From a virus, in the IMG/VR virus record IMGVR_UViG_3300030020_000030, positions 1-50,377 of that record: a DNA stretch of 50,377 bases; one strand, 5' to 3'. The position numbers and the translations under genes were made by a program. The notes under the pieces are model-generated. The model was not told the origin of the DNA, searched no databases, and saw only the letters and a program-made list of their open reading frames with translations. This document shows, one piece after another, positions 13,906 through 23,628 of the stretch (positions are counted from its first letter, which is position 1; each line of letters opens with the position of its first letter).

Positions 13906-14421
13906 TTAAGGGGTGGTCTGTGGCACGAGCGAGCAATTAAATGCAACGCTTACGTTTCTAAACATCCACCCCTCAGCATTTCCTTCCCAGTTGCCCAATT
14001 CAGTGTAGTATACGCCGCGCTTTGCCAGCGTGCGCAGGGCAAGGGACACGAAATTTGAATACATCACGGCCTTTTTTGTGTTTGGTCCCACAACTCCATC
14101 ATCGACGATTTTTAGGGACCGCTGCATCAACTTAGCCGAAATCATGTCGCCGTTGTTTACGTCAATATCAAACAAGACGTAGCACACCGGCCAGGGCAAG
14201 TCACCACAGCTGTTTGCATCCCAGTATCTCGTTTTGTAGAAAGCGATAGCTTCGCTTTCGGTAAGGTTGGCCACGTCGATGTCGGGGTTTTGTACTTGGG
14301 ATATACCGTACTTAGTCAATCCACCATTTACATCATTAACCTTGTCATCCGACATCGGACCTTCAATAAACAAGGTAAGCTTGACTGCAAGGTTAAAGTT
14401 AGCCACAGGATCAAACATCAT
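13906..14421 (-). CDS. Endolysin, GH108-type N-acetylmuramidase
   Basis: Cleaves the peptidoglycan glycan strands at lysis. The family pattern is visible: FIEG (Glu20, expected acid), VNDVNGGLTKYGIS (29-41), then LTESEAIAFYKTRYWDA and LFDIDVNNG, followed by a PG_binding_3-like end with DDGVVGPNTKKAV. The usual ExGGY near the catalytic Glu reads EGPMSDDKVND here, a variant. There is no signal peptide, so export through the holin is expected. Length (171 aa) is normal for the family. Confidence 0.85.
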   Translation of the reverse strand: MMFDPVANFNLAVKLTLFIEGPMSDDKVNDVNGGLTKYGISQVQNPDIDVANLTESEAIAFYKTRYWDANSCGDLPWPVCYVLFDIDVNNGDMISAKLMQRSLKIVDDGVVGPNTKKAVMYSNFVSLALRTLAKRGVYYTELGNWEGNAEGWMFRNVSVAFNCSLVPQTTP

Positions 14422-14457
14422 TGGTTACTCCCATTGGATATTTCAGCAAACTTAATA

Positions 14458-15129
14458 TTAACCACCACCCCCAACACTACCACTACCAGAAGATGTAATT
14501 ATTAATAGCACCTGCAGCCATGTTGATCCGTTCGAAACAAACCTAGCGGCTGCGCCACTAGTGCTATCTGACCAAAGAATGCTAGTCGCGGCATTACCAT
14601 TAATGTTACCCGCCAACGTGACACTATTCGCAGCAGTGAGACAAGCAAATTCAATCGTGGTGCCGACAGATGGAACAGATGGAAGGGTTACCGTATAAGA
14701 ACCAGTCCCGCCACAGTTCACCAATGTATTATTACTCGAACTAGAGAGGGTCACCGCCGCTGATACTGCTGTTACCCCCGCCAAAGCACCACACGTGGTT
14801 GACGCTATTGGTGTATATCCGAGGGCGGATATAATAGCCGCAGAGTTAAAGGTAACGCCAGCTGGAGCAAACGTCCCGCCTGTGCCGGTTTCTGTAAGCG
14901 TGCCGATCAAAATCCACGCGTTGTCTGCCTGATTTCTAACATAAATATTGCCATTTGAAGTGTTGTGCCACCATACGCCAGCAGTTGAAGTCAGACCAGT
15001 AGAAGTGGTGGTGGGGGCCGAGGAACCCTGACTCATGGCAGCCAAGGCTGCAATAGCACTATTAATGTAATTCTGTTCTTGAACCCCGGTAATAACGCCG
15101 GATACCGGTAAAGATAGAACGCCAGCCAT
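14458..15129 (-). CDS. Fibre-like virion protein with Gly-rich tail (223 aa)
   Basis: Starts MAGVLSLPVSGVITGVQEQNYI; the segment GSSAPTTTSTGLTSTAGVWWHN then IYVRNQADNAWILIG is the small beta-rich module often found at the N-terminus of phage fibres and head decorations. It ends in SSGSGSVGGGG. It lies two bases after the tip protein gene stop, as the last gene of the virion operon. Probable side fibre or tip-attached protein. Confidence 0.7.
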   Translation of the reverse strand: MAGVLSLPVSGVITGVQEQNYINSAIAALAAMSQGSSAPTTTSTGLTSTAGVWWHNTSNGNIYVRNQADNAWILIGTLTETGTGGTFAPAGVTFNSAAIISALGYTPIASTTCGALAGVTAVSAAVTLSSSSNNTLVNCGGTGSYTVTLPSVPSVGTTIEFACLTAANSVTLAGNINGNAATSILWSDSTSGAAARFVSNGSTWLQVLLIITSSGSGSVGGGG

Positions 15130-15131
15130 GA

Positions 15132-18113
15132 TTAGTATCCTTCAACCAAGAGGTTTACAGTACGTGCAACTGCCGTACCCGCGTTTTGCACAACAATGTG
15201 GCATCCGCTTACCGTCATTGCTGATATTATCAGAGTGTCGCCGCTGGTGGAACTAAGTATAGTTCCCTGGACCGAAGGAACGGTTGACGTCCCAGGGCCA
15301 CCAATGAAAGGAGCCGCAGTGCTGCTGCCGTCTGGAGTGTACGTTATGGTCAAGCCACCTGTCGGCACGGACAACCCGATGTAGTGGTCATTTCGACCAG
15401 GAGGAGCGATAGCGAAGTTAAATGCCGTTAATAGGGCAATAGTTCCAGGGTCAGATGTTTGTACTTGCATTCGCAGGTTAAATGCCATGCCAGTATATGC
15501 ACCTGGGGTGTATTTTTGCCACCCCGCCCAAGTGGTGCCATCTTGGCTGATGTTTATTTCCGGGTAAACCAGGGCAGCATAAGACGACGCACCACCGAGG
15601 AAATCAGTGACAGTAAGGAAGCTTGCCAAACCAATCAGGTTTTGGGAGGTAGGGAAGCTTGATGCCGACCAGTTGATGATTACATTACAGGTGCATACCC
15701 GGCCTACATTAACGATGTGAGAGGTTGGTATGGTATAAACGCCACCAACTTGAGAGGTTACGCCACCACTTGTGCTAATGGTTCCTGCAGTTAGTACCGC
15801 GCCACCCGTGAGCGTGCCAGTCCAGCCTGTGCCTAGTTCATCCCAGGCTGCTGCAACATTCGGTGCCAGCACTGAACTTTGAATAGACAGGTCCACATAA
15901 GACGAGTATACTGTTAATGCGGGATCTGGCGTGACTACTGCTGCCACCCAGTAAGTATCGTTACCAGAAACAAGGAAGGGCGGATGAGCCACCGTGGCTA
16001 ATTTTAGAGCAGTAGCCCACGATGCACCCTTACGGATTTCATATACTGGGGCACGCCAATCTTTGATTTCGGTCCAGCTTAGATAGGTAAACGAGCCAAT
16101 ATAACTGGTGGTAAGGTTGGTCGGCGGGGCCAACACTTCAGCAAGCGCTGTGCCAACCACAGTATACACAACCGGAGACACCGCTGAAATATCAGGTTCA
16201 CCAGCCCCGTATTGATTAAACGGAAGTATCTTAAAGTATAGTACCTGCCCAATACGGTCAGCAGTGAGCGTGTAGGTGAAATATGTACCAACGCTTAAAC
16301 GAACGATCGGGGTGCCAGGGGTATTGGTTTGTGGCACCGAGTCATACATTCCGCGAACCAAGTACGTAAGGTTATAGGCGTCTCCGCTGGTTAGGGTGGC
16401 GGTTTCGTAAGATATATACTCGCCGCCAACATAACATAGGGTATTACCCACCTGAGCGTCGTTTGACGTCCCAGACAGCAATTGCGCCCCTGTAGGCGAC
16501 ATATCCACGGATAGGGTGTTTGTTGTGTCAAGCGTCGTAATGCCAAAAACTGATTGGGTAACCGAGGGGATTGTAGCAGTTAACGTGCCAACACGTGAGT
16601 TGCCGTTAAACCTACCAATATTGATGTAATTGCTGTTGTCTGTTGAGACATAAACATCAGCCCCGCCAAAATTGGTGGGAGCGCCGATGGCTATCCAAAT
16701 CTCGGTCCCACCTGCCAATGCGTAGGTTGGTTCCCAAATAACAGGTGTAATAACGCCTGCGGGGGGCGAATTAGCTGGAAGCGCTGTGCTAAGCGAAGCT
16801 TGGGCGCTGTATAGTGGTGTTGAACCTGACCCAACTAGAACGTCTTCGGCCTGGAAAGTCAACGAATAATCGTTGTTTTCTTGGATTTCTGTTATGCGCA
16901 CCCATGTATTAACCAAGCCCTGCGCAGGATCATTAATCTCAATAATGTCCATAGGGTCGAGCATAATATACTCAGGGCCGAGAGTAAAGGCATACGTGTT
17001 TCTGATGGCCTGACGGCCAAGCATCAGGTTGGCGCTAGTTACAGCCGCGTTAACCCATGTGAAGAAATGTAGGGTTTTGGTACTCTGTTTGCGCAAACCA
17101 TAAAGGTTAATGCTGGCGTCATCAGATGCGCTAATGGTGTTTGGGTTGTATGAGTTTGATGCATCCAGGAACTCAATCCAGATCTGGTTAAACTGATTGG
17201 ACGATTGAATTCTGGAGGATTGTACTGGGTCGCTTTGTGTAAGCGACGAAGAGCTGTTATTATTTCCGCCCTGTGGGCTTTTGTAATCAATGTCACTCAG
17301 CGAAAACAACGCCGTGCTGGGGGCGGTATACGTAGCTCCATAATTAGACACACTAGTGTCACCATATGGCACCACGTTTAACTTGCCTCCAATCCAGATA
17401 ATCTGACTGTTGGTAGCATCCATCAAGTCAGTTACAAACTGACGAGCTTCTGTTTGAGTAGTAATAGTTGGGCTTACAACCAATCCGTTTGCAATGCAAT
17501 AGTTAGAGTAGTTGGTGAGATCCCCAATAAATGAGGACGGGAACCCAACACCATAATAAGGGTTGGTAAGATAGTCAATCAGCACGTCCTTCGGGTTTGC
17601 GCCGTCTATACCCGAAATAGCTCCATTAATAGCGAACGACACGTCAAATGTATAGTTGGGTAGGTTTGGTGATGTACCAAGACTAATATTAGCCCCAACC
17701 ACTATGGCCAAACCACGGTAATCCAATGCCTGACTAGGATATACCGAGGACAGATAACTCCAGGGGCCCTGGCCATAATCGCCGTCCAGGTACCCGAGGG
17801 ATTGGCTACCTAACGAGTAATAGGTGGAATCGCTCCACACCCCATTTACTGCAGATATGGGTCCCTCGCTAATGCCAATGATAATGCTGGCGTTATACGT
17901 GGTGGACCCACTACCACCCTTGCCGCCCCCACCACCACCCTTACCACCGCCACCGCTTGAGTTAGCATGGGAAGCAAAATCTCCATACCATATCAAGTTT
18001 CCAGAGACGCGGGTGCGGCCCCAACCCACCGTGATGGGTAAACCAGCAATCGACGACTGAATGCGAAGAGCAGTCGCTGGCGGGGTTTTAGTTGAGGATG
18101 ACCCACCCATCAT
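15132..18113 (-). CDS. Large tail tip / host-specificity protein (993 aa)
   Basis: Equivalent in place and size to the tip protein of gene transfer agents (gp15) and the J-like central tail protein of siphoviruses. After MMGGSSSTKTPPATALRIQSS comes GLPITVGWGRTRVSGNLIWYG, then a Gly/Lys-rich loop, and a middle part with DVLIDYLTNPYYGVG and YDSV-type fibronectin-like repeats in 400-800. The C-terminal 190 residues hold a jelly-roll-like segment and would bind the receptor. The next upstream gene (NlpC/P60) overlaps by four bases. Confidence 0.9.
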   Translation of the reverse strand: MMGGSSSTKTPPATALRIQSSIAGLPITVGWGRTRVSGNLIWYGDFASHANSSGGGGKGGGGGGKGGSGSTTYNASIIIGISEGPISAVNGVWSDSTYYSLGSQSLGYLDGDYGQGPWSYLSSVYPSQALDYRGLAIVVGANISLGTSPNLPNYTFDVSFAINGAISGIDGANPKDVLIDYLTNPYYGVGFPSSFIGDLTNYSNYCIANGLVVSPTITTQTEARQFVTDLMDATNSQIIWIGGKLNVVPYGDTSVSNYGATYTAPSTALFSLSDIDYKSPQGGNNNSSSSLTQSDPVQSSRIQSSNQFNQIWIEFLDASNSYNPNTISASDDASINLYGLRKQSTKTLHFFTWVNAAVTSANLMLGRQAIRNTYAFTLGPEYIMLDPMDIIEINDPAQGLVNTWVRITEIQENNDYSLTFQAEDVLVGSGSTPLYSAQASLSTALPANSPPAGVITPVIWEPTYALAGGTEIWIAIGAPTNFGGADVYVSTDNSNYINIGRFNGNSRVGTLTATIPSVTQSVFGITTLDTTNTLSVDMSPTGAQLLSGTSNDAQVGNTLCYVGGEYISYETATLTSGDAYNLTYLVRGMYDSVPQTNTPGTPIVRLSVGTYFTYTLTADRIGQVLYFKILPFNQYGAGEPDISAVSPVVYTVVGTALAEVLAPPTNLTTSYIGSFTYLSWTEIKDWRAPVYEIRKGASWATALKLATVAHPPFLVSGNDTYWVAAVVTPDPALTVYSSYVDLSIQSSVLAPNVAAAWDELGTGWTGTLTGGAVLTAGTISTSGGVTSQVGGVYTIPTSHIVNVGRVCTCNVIINWSASSFPTSQNLIGLASFLTVTDFLGGASSYAALVYPEINISQDGTTWAGWQKYTPGAYTGMAFNLRMQVQTSDPGTIALLTAFNFAIAPPGRNDHYIGLSVPTGGLTITYTPDGSSTAAPFIGGPGTSTVPSVQGTILSSTSGDTLIISAMTVSGCHIVVQNAGTAVARTVNLLVEGY

Positions 18114-18589
18114 GACTTGTTACCCCATAACGTAAAAAAGCGGCGCGGGGCTTCTTCCAATACACCCATGTTTCCTGTGTCAGCATGGACCATTCGCGAC
18201 GTCCATGGTGCATGCACTATGCTTGGCCAACCTGGGTTGATGACGATAGCCCCATGAGCGTATGCCAAACCAAATTTGTACAACACCACGTCACCCGGTT
18301 TAACCTTTTCTTCGCTAATTTCGACAGAGTATGTCATAACTCTGTTAAGATAGCGCTCGGCATGGTTATGTTTATGCCAATCGATCGGATAATATTCTAC
18401 AGCTTCCCGATCGATCATACCAGTCCTGGAGTAGACTTCATTTAAAAGCGTGGCGCAGTCAACCCCACCTTTATCAACCGTTCCATCTGGTTTGATGGAT
18501 TTCTTGATCGTGCCCATATGGTGATACTTAGTACCAACCCAATCAAGGGCCTCTTTAACAACCGCCTGTCTCTGTTCGTCCTCGGTCAT
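18110..18589 (-). CDS. NlpC/P60 cysteine peptidase at the tail tip (159 aa)
   Basis: The catalytic Cys lies in KGGVDCATLLNEVY (Cys45), the His in YAHGAIVI (His112), with a further His at 126 (IVHAPW). KPGDVVLYKFG is the usual strand before the catalytic His. In gene-transfer agents and many siphoviruses this enzyme (gp14) lies between the DUF2163 protein and the tip protein and opens the peptidoglycan during DNA entry. Same order here, with 4-base overlaps on both sides. Confidence 0.92.
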   Translation of the reverse strand: MTEDEQRQAVVKEALDWVGTKYHHMGTIKKSIKPDGTVDKGGVDCATLLNEVYSRTGMIDREAVEYYPIDWHKHNHAERYLNRVMTYSVEISEEKVKPGDVVLYKFGLAYAHGAIVINPGWPSIVHAPWTSRMVHADTGNMGVLEEAPRRFFTLWGNKS

Positions 18590-19548
18590 GTTGCAACCTC
18601 TGGTGCTGGAATATAAGGCATTCCACCAAAATTAGGCGTGTTACCGAAATTTCCACACGTGCTTAACTGTTTATCGCAACCCGGATAAATGGTGAATGTA
18701 TCGCCTGCATTAACCGAGAAAGGAAACGGACTCATTAAGACAAACGAACTTGGATAGGAGCCATTACTACCCCAATAACGAATGGACCGAGAGAACCCAT
18801 CGTTATTACCAGACGTGGCTATCATATTGCCCATGCTGTAAGTACCGCTACCACCTGGGACCCCGGCCACACCATTAACTTGCAGTGACGTGGAACCTGC
18901 AGTCGCTGTTAGAGATACGGCATAGGTTGATTTATTTAATTGGCACCCAGCGTCATACAACACATGCCTGCATCCGGAACCATACAAGTTACGAGGCATT
19001 TGTATGTTTAATAATTCCATGTGGCTGTTAATTGTAAGGGCAACTGCGGTTCTACCCACATCAACAGGCCCGACTCGACCAGTAAAGATGTTATACACAC
19101 CCACTGGGGAAATATATGGGCCATATGGCCGAGATGGCCACGACGCAAAGTAGCATCTATCAACTGATACAATGGCTCCATCAAGCATGCCGCCAAGACA
19201 AGCTGCAGCCCATGAAGCGTTGCCTATCTTATCCGGATATGCGGTTCCTGTAATGGGATCCACAGACCTGGGAACAACAATGCATTGCCAAGTGTCCGTA
19301 TCCGCCCCTATCTTCCAGTGGGCAAGAGCCTTCTGGTCTGGGTTATCAATAAGCGGGCCACCATGAGTCCAAACGGTTGCGCTATATCCAATGTCTGTAT
19401 CAGCGGTGGTGTATGTTAAAGTTGATGAGCCACCTGTAGCAAAGCTAGACACTAAATGAAAAGTATATAAATCAGCGGTAACAAATTGACGTGTTTCAAG
19501 CAGAGCCAAAAGTGCCCCAGCACTGGTTTCATACTTGGGCGTTTTCAT
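18586..19548 (-). CDS. DUF2163/BR0599 tail protein (GTA gp13-like)
   Basis: 320-residue baseplate/hub protein. The C-terminal Cys-rich end GCDKQLSTCGNFGN...FGGMPYIPAP is the signature of the BR0599 family, in which Cys bind iron or zinc near the tail tip. Earlier parts contain CRHVLYDAGCQLNK. It lies between DUF2460 and NlpC/P60 genes, overlapping each by four bases, as in gene transfer agents. Confidence 0.92.
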   Translation of the reverse strand: MKTPKYETSAGALLALLETRQFVTADLYTFHLVSSFATGGSSTLTYTTADTDIGYSATVWTHGGPLIDNPDQKALAHWKIGADTDTWQCIVVPRSVDPITGTAYPDKIGNASWAAACLGGMLDGAIVSVDRCYFASWPSRPYGPYISPVGVYNIFTGRVGPVDVGRTAVALTINSHMELLNIQMPRNLYGSGCRHVLYDAGCQLNKSTYAVSLTATAGSTSLQVNGVAGVPGGSGTYSMGNMIATSGNNDGFSRSIRYWGSNGSYPSSFVLMSPFPFSVNAGDTFTIYPGCDKQLSTCGNFGNTPNFGGMPYIPAPEVAT

Positions 19549-20153
19549 AGCTTCACCGTACTAAACATACAGGACTTAATAGACCAAAACCCACTCATAT
19601 CCTCTTGAGCCTTTATTTCGTCGTCATCAAACCTGCACAACCAATTAAACGTTCCCGTCCACGAAATGATAGCACCCGTGGCGGGAGCCGTAGTAAATAC
19701 CACTTGCCCGGTTTGAGAGACTGTGTATAATGTGGGTGATACCAGAGTGATTACGGAACTTACAGTAGAATACACCGATATAGTGACCGGCGCAAACACT
19801 GGCTCTAAAAAGCCACCATAACTCCTAACGCACTGAAACGATTTGTTGGTGCCGTCGCCAGTGCCTATTGATTGGGCAGTTGCAATACTATCAGTGATAT
19901 CATAATATTGAAAAACCCCTGCGGAGCCATTCATAGAGTTAATAAACCCTATCATGGTTTGCCATTCAGTGTAGCTACCATAAGTTCTAAGAAACTCAAA
20001 AGATAACTCGTACTTCCAGCGCGGATACGACCAAAGGGCAAGGCGGGTTTCTTGACCACTAATAGACTCTTGCGGAACAGTTTTCCACTTAGCAGAACGT
20101 TTAACAGGAAATGTCACACCCGGAAACACAGGAAATACAGGCAGGGTGCTCAT
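19545..20153 (-). CDS. DUF2460/TIGR02217 tail protein (GTA gp12-like)
   Basis: 202-residue distal tail protein. It has FPVFPGVTFPVKRSAKWKT, then ETRLALWSYPRWKYELSFEFLR, which corresponds to the conserved TR...YPR..Y...Y pattern, and FQYYDITDSIATAQSIGTGDG. These are typical of the family that forms the distal ring below the tape measure. It overlaps its neighbours by four bases, so the set is translated together. Confidence 0.9.
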   Translation of the reverse strand: MSTLPVFPVFPGVTFPVKRSAKWKTVPQESISGQETRLALWSYPRWKYELSFEFLRTYGSYTEWQTMIGFINSMNGSAGVFQYYDITDSIATAQSIGTGDGTNKSFQCVRSYGGFLEPVFAPVTISVYSTVSSVITLVSPTLYTVSQTGQVVFTTAPATGAIISWTGTFNWLCRFDDDEIKAQEDMSGFWSIKSCMFSTVKL

Positions 20154-22942
20154 GATGCGGGCCTTGTCGAAGCATTATTTTGCCAATGTGAGTATAGCAT
20201 ACGTGCCAAACCCGGTAGTTGCTGTTTCAAAAATCCAGCACCCGTCTGCAGATCAATAGCAGAGATAGTTACGTTAAGGGCGGGCGATACTCCGCCTCCA
20301 GTGTTAGAGCTTGTGTTAGAAGCACCAGACATTGAGCTTAATCCTCCGGACCGAAGACCAGAAGCGAAGTCGGCTGGGACCACCATTTCCCCCTGGTGAA
20401 TATATGCTGGCATGTCCTGTGGTACATTGTACGCGCCCACGTCGAGAGCCACCAATCCCTGCATGCCTTCTACCGCACTAACGGCAGCAGCAGCAGCACC
20501 TGGGGCCAGAGCTAGCCCAACCATGGGTATTGCTGCTGTTGCAGCAAAAGCGTTAGCACCCGCAACAGCAGCTGCAGCCTGAATTTCAGAAGACGCCACC
20601 AACTTGCTTTGTACTAGAGATATTCCATTAGATGTGGTTTGTGCCGACTCCTGGGTCGCATCCGCCGTACCCTGCGCAATGGTGCGGGCGGTAGCTTGCG
20701 TGGTGGTGATAGTTGTTTTTGAAGTCTCCAAGCCTAGCCATCTCATAAGGGTTTGCGCAATTAATGCCACTAACCCTGTACCACCCTCGGCCTGAGAACG
20801 AACAACAGCATTTGCGGTAGTAATATTCGTTTGGGCGACTTCCTTTACTGCCCACTGTGCCAGCATTTTAGCAGTAAGGCTAACGAAATCAGTCAAAACA
20901 GAATTAATCACCTTAGCTTCAGCCTGTCGCCATGTTTCAGTTTTATTCATCAAACCAGAAACGGACGATTGGGCACTGCGCTGAACGCTGTCAAACAATG
21001 AAACATATGACGTGATAATCTTGTTATTGGTACTGGTTTCAGACAACTCACGTTGTTGATCAAGTGACGCGAGTTGGTTTTTAAGTCGCGTTTCAATCTG
21101 TAATTTTTGATCAGCTGCTTTGCTCCACGCTGCAGTCCCTTCGGTAAGAGTTTTCTGCAATGTGTCCAGCATGCCGAGTTCAGCTTGGGCATTGGAGTCA
21201 ACCAAAGCTTTCAGCTGATCGATGGCTTCTGCTTTGGTCAGTTTGTTTAGCTGAACTTCAGCGTTAAGCCGCTTGGTGGTAGTGGCCAGCGACTCAGCAT
21301 CCAACCGTTCTTGGTTTTTAAGTTTGGTTTCAGCCTGCGCCATCGATTGTTTAGTAAACTGGGTTTCCATTTCCAGCTTTTTAGCTAGCTCAGTCTGATA
21401 CTGCTTACTGTCCTCACCATATGCAGCCCTGAGAAGAGCAAGCTTTTGATCCTCAAGCGCCAAGATCTGGGACCTGTTTTCACCTGCAGCTTTTTGCTGA
21501 GCCGTCAAAGCAGCTAACTGGGCTTCTAATGACGACTTAGCAGTGGACTCATCAAGCTTCAGCGTGAGGAGGTCTGCTTGCTCTTTATATCGCAAATACT
21601 GTTCATTAGCCCGCATCTGATCTTTACTGCCAGCCTGTGCCAACGTGCTGGCCTGCTGCCAATAATCCCGAAGAGACGTAGCCTCGTCAATATGCTCTTG
21701 CTTATAATCAGTAGCAGTTCCAGCAATTTTAGCCTTAAGTTCATCAGCCCCTTGTGCCTGAAGCTCGAACCACGTAGGGGTTTGAGATGTGGTTTGCTGT
21801 TCAACGTTGGACATATTAGTAAGCGCATCGCGCATTATTTGATTGTGCTGCGTGATGCGCTTCTTCTCGGCTTCATCCATCACGTCCCACTGGCCTTGCA
21901 CCAGGGCAAGACCACCACCATCAAACCCGCCATATGCCGTCATGGCGGTGGAGGAGTCTTCTTCCTTATTTTTGTTAACATTTTGCTGGGTCTTGGCAAC
22001 GCGTTGAGTAGCCGCGTCAAGCTCGTTTAGCATAATAACTCGACGCTGGATCGTGGTATTCTCACCAGACACAGCGTTAAAAGCATTTATTGCCTGGGAA
22101 CTAGCATTAATACTTTGCAGGAACCTTAACCCATCGGCAGTTGGGGACTCAAAGGCTCGCTTTAAATTTTCAGCGGCTACGGGCAATTTTTCCCCGGTGG
22201 CCTCAGCAAACTTTTGGGTTTCATCTACCAGGGCCTGGACAGTCTGGATAGTGGCCCCCTGCATACGTGCATAAGCGGCAACTACCTGTTGTGAGTCTTC
22301 GGTAGTAACATCCTTTAACTGGCGAAACTTCATCGCCATGTCAGTGAGGGCTTGCTGATCAAGGCCAGGATTAAAGAAAGCCCCCGCCGATTGAACACCA
22401 GTTTTGAGGCTGTTAATGCGCCCCATAAATCCTATGAGTTTTTCGGCCCCAATAGCGGCCATAGCAAACCCTGCAATCAATCCGGTGACAGCAAGGCCCG
22501 CCTGGCCGAGGTACTCAGCCAACACCAGAACCGATCCAGGGATACGACTAAATCTGCCAGACATAGCTTCATGGCCGAGAACGACAAGCTCGCGGGTTAC
22601 GTTTGACGTAGACCCGCTAACCTTATTCATTCCATTAGAAATACCATTGCCAGCATCGTTCATATTGTTACGAAGCTGTTTTACCTCATTTGAGGCATCG
22701 CCAAGTGCTTTACGAAATACTTCGGCACTATCAGCAGCAGACTTTTGGGCATTAGATACGCCAGTGGTAGAATTTATCAAACCCTGGAAATCAACCGATG
22801 CCTGTTTTGCTGTATTGCTAGCCTGTCCGGTGATCTGCGCCCACTGTTCTACAGCCGCTTGCGCAGCTTTGGTGGTTGCAACAAAACCATTATCAGTAGC
22901 TGTAATGGTAACGTTTACATTGCCGTCAGATGAACCGGACAT
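20150..22942 (-). CDS. Tail tape measure protein (930 aa)
   Basis: Sets tail length and is ejected with the DNA. It is long and Gln/Ala/Lys-rich with extensive helical, coiled-coil-like stretches (about 430-700). A hydrophobic region (EYLGQAGLAVTGLIAGFAMAAIG) lies near residues 140-165, and a C-terminal Ala/Gly hydrophobic region near 810-850. It is directly preceded by the tail chaperone frames and followed by DUF2460. At roughly 1.5 angstrom per residue, 930 residues would give a tail of about 140 nm. Start ATG 22942 follows the chaperone stop immediately. Confidence 0.93.
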   Translation of the reverse strand: MSGSSDGNVNVTITATDNGFVATTKAAQAAVEQWAQITGQASNTAKQASVDFQGLINSTTGVSNAQKSAADSAEVFRKALGDASNEVKQLRNNMNDAGNGISNGMNKVSGSTSNVTRELVVLGHEAMSGRFSRIPGSVLVLAEYLGQAGLAVTGLIAGFAMAAIGAEKLIGFMGRINSLKTGVQSAGAFFNPGLDQQALTDMAMKFRQLKDVTTEDSQQVVAAYARMQGATIQTVQALVDETQKFAEATGEKLPVAAENLKRAFESPTADGLRFLQSINASSQAINAFNAVSGENTTIQRRVIMLNELDAATQRVAKTQQNVNKNKEEDSSTAMTAYGGFDGGGLALVQGQWDVMDEAEKKRITQHNQIMRDALTNMSNVEQQTTSQTPTWFELQAQGADELKAKIAGTATDYKQEHIDEATSLRDYWQQASTLAQAGSKDQMRANEQYLRYKEQADLLTLKLDESTAKSSLEAQLAALTAQQKAAGENRSQILALEDQKLALLRAAYGEDSKQYQTELAKKLEMETQFTKQSMAQAETKLKNQERLDAESLATTTKRLNAEVQLNKLTKAEAIDQLKALVDSNAQAELGMLDTLQKTLTEGTAAWSKAADQKLQIETRLKNQLASLDQQRELSETSTNNKIITSYVSLFDSVQRSAQSSVSGLMNKTETWRQAEAKVINSVLTDFVSLTAKMLAQWAVKEVAQTNITTANAVVRSQAEGGTGLVALIAQTLMRWLGLETSKTTITTTQATARTIAQGTADATQESAQTTSNGISLVQSKLVASSEIQAAAAVAGANAFAATAAIPMVGLALAPGAAAAAVSAVEGMQGLVALDVGAYNVPQDMPAYIHQGEMVVPADFASGLRSGGLSSMSGASNTSSNTGGGVSPALNVTISAIDLQTGAGFLKQQLPGLARMLYSHWQNNASTRPAS

Positions 22943-23263
22943 TTACTGTGTGAACCTCTCACCGGGTCTTAGTCCAAACATCGCAGCAAGGTCTGCTGGT
23001 GTTCCAATTTTAGTATCTTCCGGAGTGGAATGAGGAAGATTTAGCCCCTTACTGCTAGCTGGGGGCTTATACCCCATGTAAGACGCGGCCAACCATTCAA
23101 CTCTGGGATATCTGTGCCAGTGGTCCCGAAGAGCCTGCAGTCGTGGGAGGGTAATGTTGCGTTCGACGCGATCCCAAGACCCCCCCTCAATTCCATATGC
23201 TACGAGTTGGGCGACGACGCTTGACCAGTTTCCGTCAAATTGTTCGTCGCCTGAAGTTCCCCC
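22943..23263 (-). CDS. Tail chaperone extension (T part), probably read by -1 frameshift
   Basis: In the -1 frame relative to the gene at 23200-23571 an open stretch without any ATG, GTG or TTG start of its own before the middle runs from about 23300 to TAA at 22943-22945, touching the tape measure ATG. It encodes GDEQFDGNWSSVVAQLVAYG, then SWDRVERNITLPRLQALRDH and AASYMGYKPP. This is the usual place for the T part of a G/GT tail assembly chaperone. The most likely slip point is the G run in GCG GGG GAA (23259-23263); a second G run lies at 23280-23284. I place the start at the run; the exact site is not proven. Confidence 0.7.
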   Translation of the reverse strand, partial: GGTSGDEQFDGNWSSVVAQLVAYGIEGGSWDRVERNITLPRLQALRDHWHRYPRVEWLAASYMGYKPPASSKGLNLPHSTPEDTKIGTPADLAAMFGLRPGERFTQ

Positions 23264-23571
23264 GCAGTTTGGTCTGCCGCCCCCTCGGTCGCCTTGAACC
23301 CGCTAATACGCAGCAAATCAACGATGCCGTTGGCGAGCGCAAGGGACTCATCCCACCGAACCCGCTTCATGAGTTCTTCTGTGCTGATTTCTTTGGTGAG
23401 GGACATCCCAGCCGAAATGATATTGCAATACACTTCGGTGCGCTCAAAAGAGTCGGCAATCGGCTTCGACAGCTGATTGATCGACGCCCAACAACGCTTA
23501 AGGGACCAAATTGAAAGGGGGCCGAGGACAACCTCTTGGCCCCCAATCATAAACTTCGCCGTCTCGTCCAT
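23200..23571 (-). CDS. Tail assembly chaperone (G part, 123 aa)
   Basis: Small helical protein starting MDETAKFMIGGQEVVLGPLS, with FERTEVYCNIISAGMSL and EELMKRVRWDESLALANGIV. It is located between the tail tube and tape measure genes, as tail chaperones are. The C-terminal 35 residues (from SGFKATEGAAD) are low-complexity, consistent with a part that is replaced by the frameshifted extension. AAGGCAAATAGA precedes ATG 23571. Confidence 0.8.
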   Translation of the reverse strand: MDETAKFMIGGQEVVLGPLSIWSLKRCWASINQLSKPIADSFERTEVYCNIISAGMSLTKEISTEELMKRVRWDESLALANGIVDLLRISGFKATEGAADQTAGELQATNNLTETGQASSPNS

Positions 23572-23628
23572 TCTATTTGCCTTATCTCGGTTTGTTTAGC
23601 GAGATTAGTTCAATCCGTGAACTGCGGT

